64,000 nucleotides of DNA from Meridianimarinicoccus marinus (GTDB lineage: Bacteria; Pseudomonadota; Alphaproteobacteria; Rhodobacterales; Rhodobacteraceae). Numbering within the stretch: the first letter of the stretch is position 1; the number at the start of each line of letters is the position of its first letter. This document shows, one piece after another, positions 24,885 through 32,707 of this stretch. The stretch covers positions 1 to 64,000 of the forward strand of contig NZ_JBFBVU010000012.1 of assembly GCF_040689105.1 (NCBI RefSeq), read 5' to 3'. The notes beneath the pieces were generated by a model that saw only the letters and a program-made list of their open reading frames with translations, did no database searches and was not told where the DNA came from. The position numbers and the translations under genes are program-made.

Positions 24885-25247
24885 CTAGCCGGGGGTGGCG
24901 ACCCGGAAGCGCAGCGTCTCGCCCTTGCCGCCATCGCGCCGGATGGTCACAAGGTTGCCGTCGATCCGCCACAGTTGGCAATCCTCGGCACTGGCGGCGG
25001 GGGCGGTGATGGTGCGGCACCACTGGCCGTCGCGGAACTCCCAAACCCCTGAAATCTCAGTCCCTTTTGTGGACCCCGACAGGGTGCCATTGCGATGGAT
25101 CGTAACCGTGGTATCGGCATTGGCGACGGTCTTGCCCGCCACCGTGGCCTGGAATGCATCCGCCGTGGTGATCGGCCCGTGGGTCACCGGCAGCGCGGTG
25201 TTGACGCAGGCCCCGAGGGCCAGCAGCGGCAGCAGAGCCCGGCGCAT
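24885..25247 (-). CDS. Small lipoprotein with META/HslJ-like or similar beta domain (uncertain)
   Basis: A 120-residue protein starting MRRALLPLLALGACVN: a short signal peptide with a lipobox ending LGAC, so the mature protein is predicted to be lipidated at Cys14. The rest is a small beta-rich domain with VTIHRNGTLSGSTKGTEISG, WEFRDGQWCRTI and a Cys in SAEDCQLWRI that could pair with the earlier one. Function is unknown. The start shares TGATG with the stop of an upstream 25-codon lipoprotein gene, so translation is probably coupled. Confidence 0.65.
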   Translation of the reverse strand: MRRALLPLLALGACVNTALPVTHGPITTADAFQATVAGKTVANADTTVTIHRNGTLSGSTKGTEISGVWEFRDGQWCRTITAPAASAEDCQLWRIDGNLVTIRRDGGKGETLRFRVATPG

Positions 25248-25324
25248 CAGATCAGCGGAACCAGCGGCACGCCGCCACAGGCGGAGAGCGCGGTGCAAAG
25301 GGCAAGAAGCAGGATCAGGCGCAT
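25247..25324 (-). CDS. Very small lipoprotein (25 residues)
   Basis: A short frame beginning MRLILLLALCTALSACGGVP and ending LVPLI. It is essentially a lipoprotein signal peptide with lipobox LSAC followed by nine residues. AAAGGGAC lies at ribosome-binding distance and its stop overlaps the next lipoprotein start. I recall similar tiny lipoproteins in Rhodobacteraceae, comparable in size to entericidins. It may act in the envelope or serve as a leader that couples translation of the next gene. Confidence 0.6.
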   Translation of the reverse strand: MRLILLLALCTALSACGGVPLVPLI

Positions 25325-25509
25325 GGTGTCCCTTTCAAAGGTCGCGGTTCGGGGCGAGCCTAGCGGGGTGGCGCCGGGCGCGCAACGCGGCGATTTTCGC
25401 GGGCTGGAAAGCGTCTGGAAAAGGTATGGCCGGTGTATGGCTGCGCGCGGTGGTGTCAGCGGCGGTTAACCCTTCGGTGAGAGTCTGGCCGAAACCGAAG
25501 GAGACCCCG

Positions 25510-25923
25510 ATGAGCGCACCCCGCCAGACCCGGAAGAAACGCATGCACCTGGCGCTGTATGCGGACGCGCTGAAGCAGCTGGAATTCGACAGCCTGGACG
25601 TGGTGCGCCTGAAAGAGCGGGTGCCGTATCAGTGGCACGCCATCCACGACGACCCGGATGTGTTCAGCCAGAAGTTGGTGAAGACCACCTTCCGGGTGAG
25701 TTCGGATGTGCTGAAATACTTCAAGGTGATGGGGCCGGGCCATGGCGCGCGGATGAACCGGGTGCTGACCGCCTATGTCCACGGACGGCTGGCGCAGATC
25801 GTCGAAGGCCCCGACATCACCGATTTCGTCCTGCGCCCGGAACAGGTCGCCCGCGAGATCGGGCGGAACCGCCCGGAGTGGGGCGAAAGCGTGTTCTGGG
25901 ATCGGGTGGAGGAGGAGGGGTAG
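25510..25923 (+). CDS. BrnA-like antitoxin domain protein without a neighbouring toxin
   Basis: A 137-residue protein. Residues about 55-100 (VKTTFRVSSDVLKYFKVMGP, then GHGARMNRVLTAYVHGRL) match the ribbon-helix-helix-like BrnA antitoxin core. The N-terminal half is basic and helical (RQTRKKRMHLALYADALKQL). AAGGAGA precedes the ATG. BrnA normally pairs with the BrnT toxin, but none is encoded beside it. It may be a DNA-binding regulator or an orphan antitoxin. Family match is moderate. Confidence 0.6.
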   Translation: MSAPRQTRKKRMHLALYADALKQLEFDSLDVVRLKERVPYQWHAIHDDPDVFSQKLVKTTFRVSSDVLKYFKVMGPGHGARMNRVLTAYVHGRLAQIVEGPDITDFVLRPEQVAREIGRNRPEWGESVFWDRVEEEG

Positions 25924-26025
25924 AAGGGGCCTGCGGCGGCTCTTCTAGTCGCGCGAATAGCGACCATGCTTTACCCTAGGTAATTTTGGTGGTATTTTTA
26001 TTACGTATTGTGAGGGGGAATTGAA

Positions 26026-26625
26026 ATGAATATCTTCCGACAGGATACGCTGAAGCTGCCAAGGAACCTGCGTGAAAGCGAGTTGCAGGATTGGTACCTC
26101 TCATCGCGCGAAAAGGGATCACTTGGTGTTGTCTCACGGCGCTATGTGCTGGTTGGTGCAACGGCGGCGGCGGCCGTAACGCTTGATCCGTTCAACGCAC
26201 GAAGGCCCGCCGGGTTTAAACCTGCGCCGGCCCATGCGATTGCCTGGGCGTCGTTGATACCGGTTTTCATTTCGGTTCTGGAGCTGTTGGCAGACTGGGT
26301 CCAGTCCGGCGACGATGTCACAGCCGAGCTGGAACTGGACAACTCAAAATCGCGACAGCCGCAACAGGGCAGCCTGCTTTCCGCGATTTACGATGATCGC
26401 GCCTATGTGGATAGCGCCGTTGATGTCGGTACCGGGCTTTATCATTCACTGGGCGATGGCCCGCCGGTTCCACATGAAGGCGACAAATATGCCTGGGATC
26501 CCTATGTTCGGGCCAGATCCAGAGTCAGCATGCCCGTTGCCATGCCGACCCGCCGCCGGGGCGACAAACGGTTGGAAGTCATGGCGGGCCTGAACGCCCG
26601 AAGCGAAAGGTTCAGGGTGGTCTGA
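26026..26625 (+). CDS. Hypothetical protein with possible twin-arginine/membrane segment
   Basis: A 199-residue protein with no family I recognise. Residues about 38-60 carry SRRYVLVGATAAAAV, which resembles a twin-arginine signal placed after a long charged N-terminal region. A second hydrophobic stretch AIAWASLIPVFISVLELLAD is near 78. The C-terminal half is hydrophilic. Codon usage and base composition are less GC-biased than the neighbours, and the upstream region is AT-rich (GGTATTTTTATTACG) with GAGGGGG before the ATG. It overlaps the next gene by one base (TGATG), forming a two-gene accessory unit. Confidence 0.6.
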   Translation: MNIFRQDTLKLPRNLRESELQDWYLSSREKGSLGVVSRRYVLVGATAAAAVTLDPFNARRPAGFKPAPAHAIAWASLIPVFISVLELLADWVQSGDDVTAELELDNSKSRQPQQGSLLSAIYDDRAYVDSAVDVGTGLYHSLGDGPPVPHEGDKYAWDPYVRARSRVSMPVAMPTRRRGDKRLEVMAGLNARSERFRVV

Positions 26626-27200
26626 TGAAACATTTTGCACAACCAATCCTGGTCCTTGCGCTGTGCGCGGCGCTGGGCGGCTGCGAAACCTACGGCGACC
26701 TTGCCGGGCCCGAGGTCTCCGACCCCGTCCCCGAAAGCAATCCAAATGGCGGCTCTACGAACTTTGTCTTTGAGGGCCCCCCGAACAGCCAGTCCTTGCC
26801 CGAACAGGTCCAATCTGGCGGGGCGGCGTCGATTGCGCCGACCGTTGGTCTGGCCAATATCGAGATCAAGGAGGCAACGGTGTTTTCGCGGCATTTGCAC
26901 CCAGGGGTTCCCATTGTCCTGGATGTGACTCTCCGCAACGGTGAATCACGGCCTGTTACGATCGAGGCTTATTCGATCATATTCGACGAATCCGATGCAA
27001 TCGAAGACGATCATACCGAGTACATCACGCTGCCGCCGAAGCAGGTATCCCGAATGGAAATTGTCGGTGCATCACCGGCGAGCAATGGTTTGAAGTATCC
27101 TGTGTTTGCCGTGGCAACCAAGGCGGGCGACGGATCATCAAACCTGATCGACCTGTGGAATTTCGACCCAACGGAGATTTCATCCCAACCCGGGTTCTGA
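26625..27200 (+). CDS. Hypothetical lipoprotein
   Basis: A 191-residue protein with a signal peptide and lipobox (LALCAALGGC, Cys20), predicted to be anchored in the envelope. The mature part begins with a Pro/Asn/Gly-rich linker. It is followed by a beta-rich domain with HPGVPIVLDVTLRNGESRPV, resembling immunoglobulin-like folds, and TEYITLPPKQVSRMEIVG. No named family. Translationally coupled to the preceding gene and of similar lower-GC composition, so both were probably acquired together. Confidence 0.65.
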   Translation: MKHFAQPILVLALCAALGGCETYGDLAGPEVSDPVPESNPNGGSTNFVFEGPPNSQSLPEQVQSGGAASIAPTVGLANIEIKEATVFSRHLHPGVPIVLDVTLRNGESRPVTIEAYSIIFDESDAIEDDHTEYITLPPKQVSRMEIVGASPASNGLKYPVFAVATKAGDGSSNLIDLWNFDPTEISSQPGF

Positions 27201-27223
27201 GACGGTAAACATGCCGCCAAAAG

Positions 27224-27248
27224 AAAGCCGCCCAGAAGGGCGGCTTTT
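27224..27248. terminator. Bidirectional intrinsic terminator between the lipoprotein gene and carB
   Basis: AAAGCCGCCC and GGGCGGCTTT form a perfect 10-bp stem around AGAA, with a T run on the right and an A run on the left. It lies between the convergent lipoprotein and carB genes, so it can stop transcription from both sides. Confidence 0.85.
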
Positions 27249-27268
27249 CCCATCTTTGCTGGTGGGCC

Positions 27269-30200
27269 TCACGCCTCTTGCAGCGACCGGACCTCGAAGC
27301 CCTTTTCCCCGCGGGCCTTCATCGCCAGCGCGGCGGCGTGGCTGGCGGCGAGTGTGGTGAAATAGGGGATGCGGTCCATCAGGGCGACGTTGCGCATCGA
27401 GCGGCTGTCTTCCACCGCCTGCGCGCCCTCGGTGGTGTTCATCACCAGCGCGATCTTGCCGTCCTTCATCACGTCGACGATGTTGGGGCGGCCTTCATAG
27501 ACCTTGTTGACGATCTGGCTGTCGATGCCGGCCTCGGCCAGGAAGGCGGTGGTGCCGCGCGTGGCGAGGATGTCGAAGCCGGTGTCGACCAGCGCCTTGG
27601 CCGCCTCGATCAGCTGCGGGGTCTTGTCGGACTCCTTGATCGACAGGAACACCGTGCCGCTGTCGGGCAGGATGGTTCCGGCGCCAAGCTGGGCTTTCAG
27701 GAAGGCGGTGTGGAAGTCCGGATCGGCGCCCATGACCTCGCCGGTGGAGCGCATTTCCGGCCCCAGCAGCGTGTCGACGCCCTGGAAGCGGGCGAAGGGC
27801 AGCACCGCCTCTTTCACCGCGAAGCGGTCGGCGGGCATTTCCTTCAGGTCGAAGTCCGAGATCTTCTCACCGGCCATCAGGCGCGAGGCGATGGCGGCGA
27901 TCGGGCTGCCGACGGCCTTGGCCACGAAGGGCACGGTGCGCGAGGCGCGGGGGTTGACCTCGATCAGGTAGATGGTGCCGTCCTTGACCGCGAATTGCAC
28001 GTTCATCAGGCCGACGACCTTCAGGGCCAGCGCCAGCGCCTCGGTCTGGCGGCGCAGCTCGGCCAGGATCTCGGGACTCAGCGAATAGGGCGGCAGCGAG
28101 CAGGCGCTGTCGCCCGAATGCACGCCGGCCTCCTCGATGTGCTGCATGATGCCGGCCACATGCACGGTCTCGCCGTCACAGAGCGCATCCACGTCGATCT
28201 CGACCGCGCCGGAGAGGTAGCTGTCGAGCAGCACCGGGCTGTCGCCCGAAACCACCACGGCCTCGGCGATGTAGCGTTCGAGCTGCGCCATGTCGCGCAC
28301 GATTTCCATGGCGCGGCCGCCCAGCACATAGGAGGGGCGGATCACCAACGGGAAGCCGATATCCCCGGCGATGGCCAGTGCCTGCGCGTCGGTGGAGGCG
28401 ATGCCGTTCTTCGGCTGCGCCAGGTCCAGCTTGGTGACCAGCGCCTGGAAGCGTTCACGGTCCTCGGCCAGGTCGATGGCGTCCGGCGTGGTGCCGAGGA
28501 TCGGGATGCCCGCCTCTTCCAGCGCATTGGCCAGTTTCAGCGGGGTCTGGCCGCCGAACTGCACGATGACGCCGTGCAGGGTGCCCTTCTTCTGCTCGAT
28601 CCGCAGGATCTCCATCACGTGTTCGAAGGTCAGCGGTTCGAAATAGAGCCGGTCCGAGGTGTCGTAGTCGGTGGACACGGTTTCCGGGTTGCAGTTGACC
28701 ATGATGGTTTCATAGCCGGCCTCGGTCAGCGCGAAACAGGCGTGGCAGCAGCAATAGTCGAACTCGATCCCTTGCCCGATGCGGTTCGGCCCGCCGCCCA
28801 GGATGACCACCTTCCTGGCGTCGGTGGGGCGGGATTCGCATTCGACCTCGCCCATGACGGGGGATTCATAGGTGGAGTACATATAGGGGGTCTGGGCTTC
28901 GAACTCGGCGGCGCAGGTGTCGATGCGCTTGAACACCGCGTGCACGCCAAGGTGCTGGCGGGCGCGGCGGACGTTGTCCTCGTCACGACCGGTGAGCTTG
29001 CCGAGGCGGGCGTCCGAGAAGCCCAGCATCTTGACCTGACGCAGCCCGTCTTCGGTGACCGGCAGGCCGTCGCGGCGCAGGGTGGCCTCGGCGCCGATGA
29101 TCTCGCGGATGCGGGCCAGGAACCATGGGTCGAAGGACGTGATCTGCTGGATCTCGTCGTCCGAGAAGCCGAAACGCATGGCCTGGGCGATGACGCGGAT
29201 CCGGTCCGGGGTCTGTTCCGACAGGGCGCGGGTGACGGCCTTGTCGATGGCCATCTGCGCGTCGGCGTCGGCACCCACCAGGATCTGCGCGAGCACCGGG
29301 TCGCCCTTGCTGTCGGCGGTGGCGATGCGGTCGGCGGCGGGCACGCCTTCGATGTGGATCTCGTCAAAGCCGGTCAGCCCGGTTTCCATCGAGGCCAGCG
29401 CCTTCTGCATCGATTCGTGGAAGGTCCGGCCGATGGCCATGGCCTCGCCCACGGATTTCATGGCGGTGGTCAGGTTCGGTTTCGAGCCGGGGAATTTCTC
29501 AAACGCAAAGCGCGGGATCTTGGTAACCACATAGTCGATGGTCGGCTCGAAGCTGGCCGGGGTCACCTTGGTGATGTCGTTGTCCAGCTCGTCCAGCGTA
29601 TAGCCCACGGCCAGCTTGGCGGCGATCTTGGCGATGGGGAAGCCGGTCGCCTTGGAGGCCAGCGCCGAGGAGCGCGACACCCGCGGGTTCATCTCGATCA
29701 CCACCATGCGCCCGTCTTCGGGGTTGATGGCCCATTGCACGTTCGAGCCGCCGGTCTCGACGCCGATCTCGCGCAGCACGGCAATCGAGCCGTTGCGCAT
29801 GATCTGGTATTCCTTGTCGGTCAGGGTCAGCGCCGGGGCGACGGTGATGCTGTCGCCGGTGTGCACGCCCATGGGATCGACGTTTTCGATGGCGCAGACG
29901 ATGATGGCGTTGTCGGCGCGGTCGCGCACCACTTCCATCTCGAACTCCTTCCAGCCCAGAAGCGACTCGTCGATCAGGATCTGGGTGACGGGCGAGGCAT
30001 CGAGCCCGGTCCGGCAGTAGTATTCATAATCTTCGCGGTTGTAGGCCACGCCGCCGCCGGTGCCGCCCAGCGTGAAGGCGGGGCGGATGATCGCGGGCAG
30101 GCCGATGTCCTCCAGCGCCGCCATGCATTCTTCCATGGTGTTGGCGATGGTGGCGCGCGGGTTTTCAAGGCCGATCCGGTCCATGGCTTCGCGGAACAGC

Positions 30201-30589
30201 TTGCGGTCCTCGGCCATTTCGATGGCGGCGCGGTTGGCGCCGATCAGTTCCACGTTGAACTTGTGCAGCACGCCCATGTCGGCCAGCGCCAGCGAGGTGT
30301 TCAGCCCGGTCTGGCCGCCCATGGTGGGCAGCAGCGCGTCGGGGCGTTCCTTCTCGATGATCTTGGCGACGGTTTCGGGGGTGATCGGCTCGATATAGGT
30401 GGCATCGGCCAGCCCCGGATCGGTCATGATCGTCGCCGGGTTGGAGTTCACCAGAATGACCCGGTAGCCTTCCTCGCGCAGGGCCTTGCAAGCCTGGGCG
30501 CCGGAGTAGTCGAATTCGCAGGCCTGTCCGATGACGATGGGACCCGCTCCGATGATCATGATCGACTGGATATCGGTTCTCTTCGGCAT
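27269..30589 (-). CDS. carB: Carbamoyl-phosphate synthase large subunit
   Basis: A 1106-residue large subunit of carbamoyl phosphate synthase (EC 6.3.5.5), supplying arginine and pyrimidine synthesis. It begins MPKRTDIQSIMIIGAGPIVI. It carries two ATP-grasp halves (RPAFTLGGTGGGVAYN near 175 and RPSYVLGGRAMEIV in the second half), an oligomerisation domain and a C-terminal methylglyoxal-synthase-like allosteric domain ending VRSLQEA. Length fits alphaproteobacterial CarB. No carA is adjacent. GGGA sits upstream of the ATG. Confidence 0.96.
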   Translation of the reverse strand: MPKRTDIQSIMIIGAGPIVIGQACEFDYSGAQACKALREEGYRVILVNSNPATIMTDPGLADATYIEPITPETVAKIIEKERPDALLPTMGGQTGLNTSLALADMGVLHKFNVELIGANRAAIEMAEDRKLFREAMDRIGLENPRATIANTMEECMAALEDIGLPAIIRPAFTLGGTGGGVAYNREDYEYYCRTGLDASPVTQILIDESLLGWKEFEMEVVRDRADNAIIVCAIENVDPMGVHTGDSITVAPALTLTDKEYQIMRNGSIAVLREIGVETGGSNVQWAINPEDGRMVVIEMNPRVSRSSALASKATGFPIAKIAAKLAVGYTLDELDNDITKVTPASFEPTIDYVVTKIPRFAFEKFPGSKPNLTTAMKSVGEAMAIGRTFHESMQKALASMETGLTGFDEIHIEGVPAADRIATADSKGDPVLAQILVGADADAQMAIDKAVTRALSEQTPDRIRVIAQAMRFGFSDDEIQQITSFDPWFLARIREIIGAEATLRRDGLPVTEDGLRQVKMLGFSDARLGKLTGRDEDNVRRARQHLGVHAVFKRIDTCAAEFEAQTPYMYSTYESPVMGEVECESRPTDARKVVILGGGPNRIGQGIEFDYCCCHACFALTEAGYETIMVNCNPETVSTDYDTSDRLYFEPLTFEHVMEILRIEQKKGTLHGVIVQFGGQTPLKLANALEEAGIPILGTTPDAIDLAEDRERFQALVTKLDLAQPKNGIASTDAQALAIAGDIGFPLVIRPSYVLGGRAMEIVRDMAQLERYIAEAVVVSGDSPVLLDSYLSGAVEIDVDALCDGETVHVAGIMQHIEEAGVHSGDSACSLPPYSLSPEILAELRRQTEALALALKVVGLMNVQFAVKDGTIYLIEVNPRASRTVPFVAKAVGSPIAAIASRLMAGEKISDFDLKEMPADRFAVKEAVLPFARFQGVDTLLGPEMRSTGEVMGADPDFHTAFLKAQLGAGTILPDSGTVFLSIKESDKTPQLIEAAKALVDTGFDILATRGTTAFLAEAGIDSQIVNKVYEGRPNIVDVMKDGKIALVMNTTEGAQAVEDSRSMRNVALMDRIPYFTTLAASHAAALAMKARGEKGFEVRSLQEA

Positions 30590-30862
30590 GTCGGCGTCCC
30601 TTTATGTCCCACGAGTCGGGCGCCCCGCTGCGCCCAAATCCTCGCGGGTTATAGACAAGGCCAGACCCGGCGCAAGGGCACGCGTGCGGTTTTTCCGGCG
30701 CGGTGAGGCTGCGGCTGCGCGCGGGCGGGCCGGGGCGCGGATTGGCGAGGGGTGCCGGGGCGGCTGCGGCAAGGCGGGATCCGGCGGGCGGATGTCGCTT
30801 GGCCGTTGTCGGGAACGGCTGCGAGGCGCTATAGCCCAAGGCGTGCGGGGCAGGGGAACCGG

Positions 30863-31975
30863 GTGCGCGACATCATTTTCGATCACGGTCCGGAGGGCGG
30901 CGCGGCAGGGTTTGCCGATCCGGTCCGGCTGATCTCGGCCACGGCCGCCGAAGACGTGCCCGCGGCCCTTGCGGCGCTGGATGCGGCGCGGGCGGCGGGG
31001 TTCTGGCTGGCGGGCTATGCCAGCTATGAGCTGGGCTACGCGCTTGAGGCGCGGCTGGCGCCCCGGATGCCGGCGCAGCGCCGCCTGCCGCTGCTGTGCT
31101 TCGGGGTGTTCGACGCGCCGCAGCCCGCCCCGGTGCTGACGCCGGGCGCACGGCTGGGCCGGTTGGTGCCGACGTGGGATGCGGATCTCTATGCGGCGGC
31201 CTTTGACCGGTTGCACGGGCTGATCGGGGCCGGCGACCTGTATCAGGCCAATCTGACCTTCCCGATGCGGGCCGAGGTGGAGGGCGACAGCGGCGCGCTT
31301 TATGCCGCGCTGGCCGCCGCGCAGCCGGTGGGCCATGGCGTGCTGGTGCGGCAGGAGGGCTTGCCCGACCTGCTCAGTCGCTCGCCCGAGTTGTTCTTCC
31401 GCACCGATGCCGAGGGGCGGATCGAGACAAGGCCGATGAAGGGCACCCAGCCGCGCCATGCGGATCCGGGGGCCGATGCGGCGGCGCGGGCCTTCCTGAT
31501 GGCGGACGAGAAGAATCTGGCCGAGAACCTGATGATCGTGGACCTTCTGCGCAATGACATCAGCCGGGTGTCGCGGCCCGGTTCGGTGCAGGTGCCCGAG
31601 CTGTTCGCGGTCGAGACCTATGCCACGGTGCACCAGATGGTGTCGCGAGTGGCGGCGGACCTTTTGCCGGGCTGCGGTCTGGGCGCGATCCTGCGGGCGC
31701 TGTTTCCCTGCGGGTCCGTGACCGGCGCCCCGAAGCTGCGCGCGATGGAGGTTCTGGCCGATCTGGAACCCGAACCGCGCGAGATTTATTGCGGTGCCAT
31801 CGGCTGGGCCGCGCCGGACGGGCGGTCCGAGTTCAACGTGGCCATCCGCACCCTGATGGTGGAAAACGGGCAGGCCACCCTGAACGTCGGCGGCGGCGTG
31901 GTCTGGGACAGCACCGCCGCGTCGGAATACGAGGAAGCCCTGTGGAAAGCCCGTTTCGCCCGGATCTCGACTTGA
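30863..31975 (+). CDS. pabB: Aminodeoxychorismate synthase component I
   Basis: A 370-residue chorismate-utilising enzyme (EC 2.6.1.85) of the anthranilate/ADC synthase component I family, used in folate synthesis. Key stretches are GAGDLYQANLTFPM, RPMKGTQPRHADPG, EKNLAENLMIVDLLRNDISR, a GSVTGAPKLRAMEVL motif and YCGAIGW...FNVAIRTL. The start is GTG 30863 (VRDIIFDHG), preceded by AGGGGAA; longer in-frame starts give non-homologous sequence. It overlaps the next gene by 34 bases, a common pabB-pabC arrangement. The amidotransferase PabA is not nearby. Confidence 0.92.
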   Translation: MRDIIFDHGPEGGAAGFADPVRLISATAAEDVPAALAALDAARAAGFWLAGYASYELGYALEARLAPRMPAQRRLPLLCFGVFDAPQPAPVLTPGARLGRLVPTWDADLYAAAFDRLHGLIGAGDLYQANLTFPMRAEVEGDSGALYAALAAAQPVGHGVLVRQEGLPDLLSRSPELFFRTDAEGRIETRPMKGTQPRHADPGADAAARAFLMADEKNLAENLMIVDLLRNDISRVSRPGSVQVPELFAVETYATVHQMVSRVAADLLPGCGLGAILRALFPCGSVTGAPKLRAMEVLADLEPEPREIYCGAIGWAAPDGRSEFNVAIRTLMVENGQATLNVGGGVVWDSTAASEYEEALWKARFARIST

Positions 31976-32583
31976 ACCTGATCGAAACCTTCGGGTGGAA
32001 ACCCGGCGAAGGTGTGCGGCGGCAGGCGGCGCATCTGGACCGTCTGGCGGGGTCGGCTGCGGCACTGTGCTTTGCCTTTGATCGCGCTGCCGCCATGGCG
32101 AAGCTGGCTGGGATCACCGGGCCGGGGCCGCTGCGCTGTCGCCTGACTTTGGCGCGGAACGGGGCGTTGGTGCTGACCACCGCGCCATTGCCGCCCACTC
32201 CGCCGGAATGGCAGGTGATGCTGTCGGACGTGCGCCTGCCCTCGGATGACCCGCTGCTGCGCCACAAGACCACCCGCCGCGATCTGTACGAGGCGGCGCG
32301 GTCGGCGATGCCGGCCGGTGTGGATGAGGTGATCCTGTGCAACGAGCGGGGCGAGATCTGCGAGGGTTCCATCACCAATCTGTTCGTCACGCTGGACGGG
32401 GTGCGCCTGACTCCGCCGCTGGCCTGCGGGCTGCTGCCGGGCGTGCTGCGCGCCGAGATGCTGGCGCAGGGGGCTGTGCGCGAGGCGGTGCTGACGCCAA
32501 AGGAACTGGCGCGCGCCACCTGCATCGAGATGGGCAACTCCCTGCGCGGATTGATCCCGGCGCGGCTGGTACGCACCGGATAA
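31942..32583 (+). CDS. Aminotransferase class IV family protein (aminodeoxychorismate lyase-like)
   Basis: A 213-residue PLP-dependent fold IV protein. The catalytic lysine is probably in RHKTTRRDLYEAA. It has VDEVILCNERGEICEGSITN with the usual EG-S-TNLF signature and CGLLPGVLRAEML. The GTG start at 31942 lies inside the end of pabB and gives the N terminus MESPFRPDLDLNLIETFGW common to relatives. It is shorter than PabC of enterics, as is usual for this alphaproteobacterial group. It likely converts aminodeoxychorismate to p-aminobenzoate for folate. Confidence 0.82.
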   Translation: MESPFRPDLDLNLIETFGWKPGEGVRRQAAHLDRLAGSAAALCFAFDRAAAMAKLAGITGPGPLRCRLTLARNGALVLTTAPLPPTPPEWQVMLSDVRLPSDDPLLRHKTTRRDLYEAARSAMPAGVDEVILCNERGEICEGSITNLFVTLDGVRLTPPLACGLLPGVLRAEMLAQGAVREAVLTPKELARATCIEMGNSLRGLIPARLVRTG

Positions 32584-32648
32584 AGCCGCCGACCTTCGGT
32601 TTTCCGCCCCGTTTACCCCCGCGACGGGCCGAACCCGCCCGCCTGCCC

Positions 32649-32677
32649 TTGACTTCGCGCCCTGCGCGCTGTGTATC
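32649..32677 (+). promoter_or_regulatory. Probable housekeeping promoter of aspS
   Basis: TTGACT at 32649-32654 and TGTATC at 32672-32677 are separated by 17 bases and end 30 bases before the aspS ATG. The -35 box matches well and the -10 poorly, as is usual for high-GC alphaproteobacteria. Confidence 0.5.
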
Positions 32678-32707
32678 GGCGCGGACCATTCAGCCCGAGG
32701 AACCGCC

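Noticed and set aside
27278..30706. A continuous open frame of about 1140 codons on the strand opposite carB
   Set aside because: Its product is His/Val/Gly/Arg-rich without domain structure and mirrors the codon bias of carB; such antisense openness is expected in high-GC genes.
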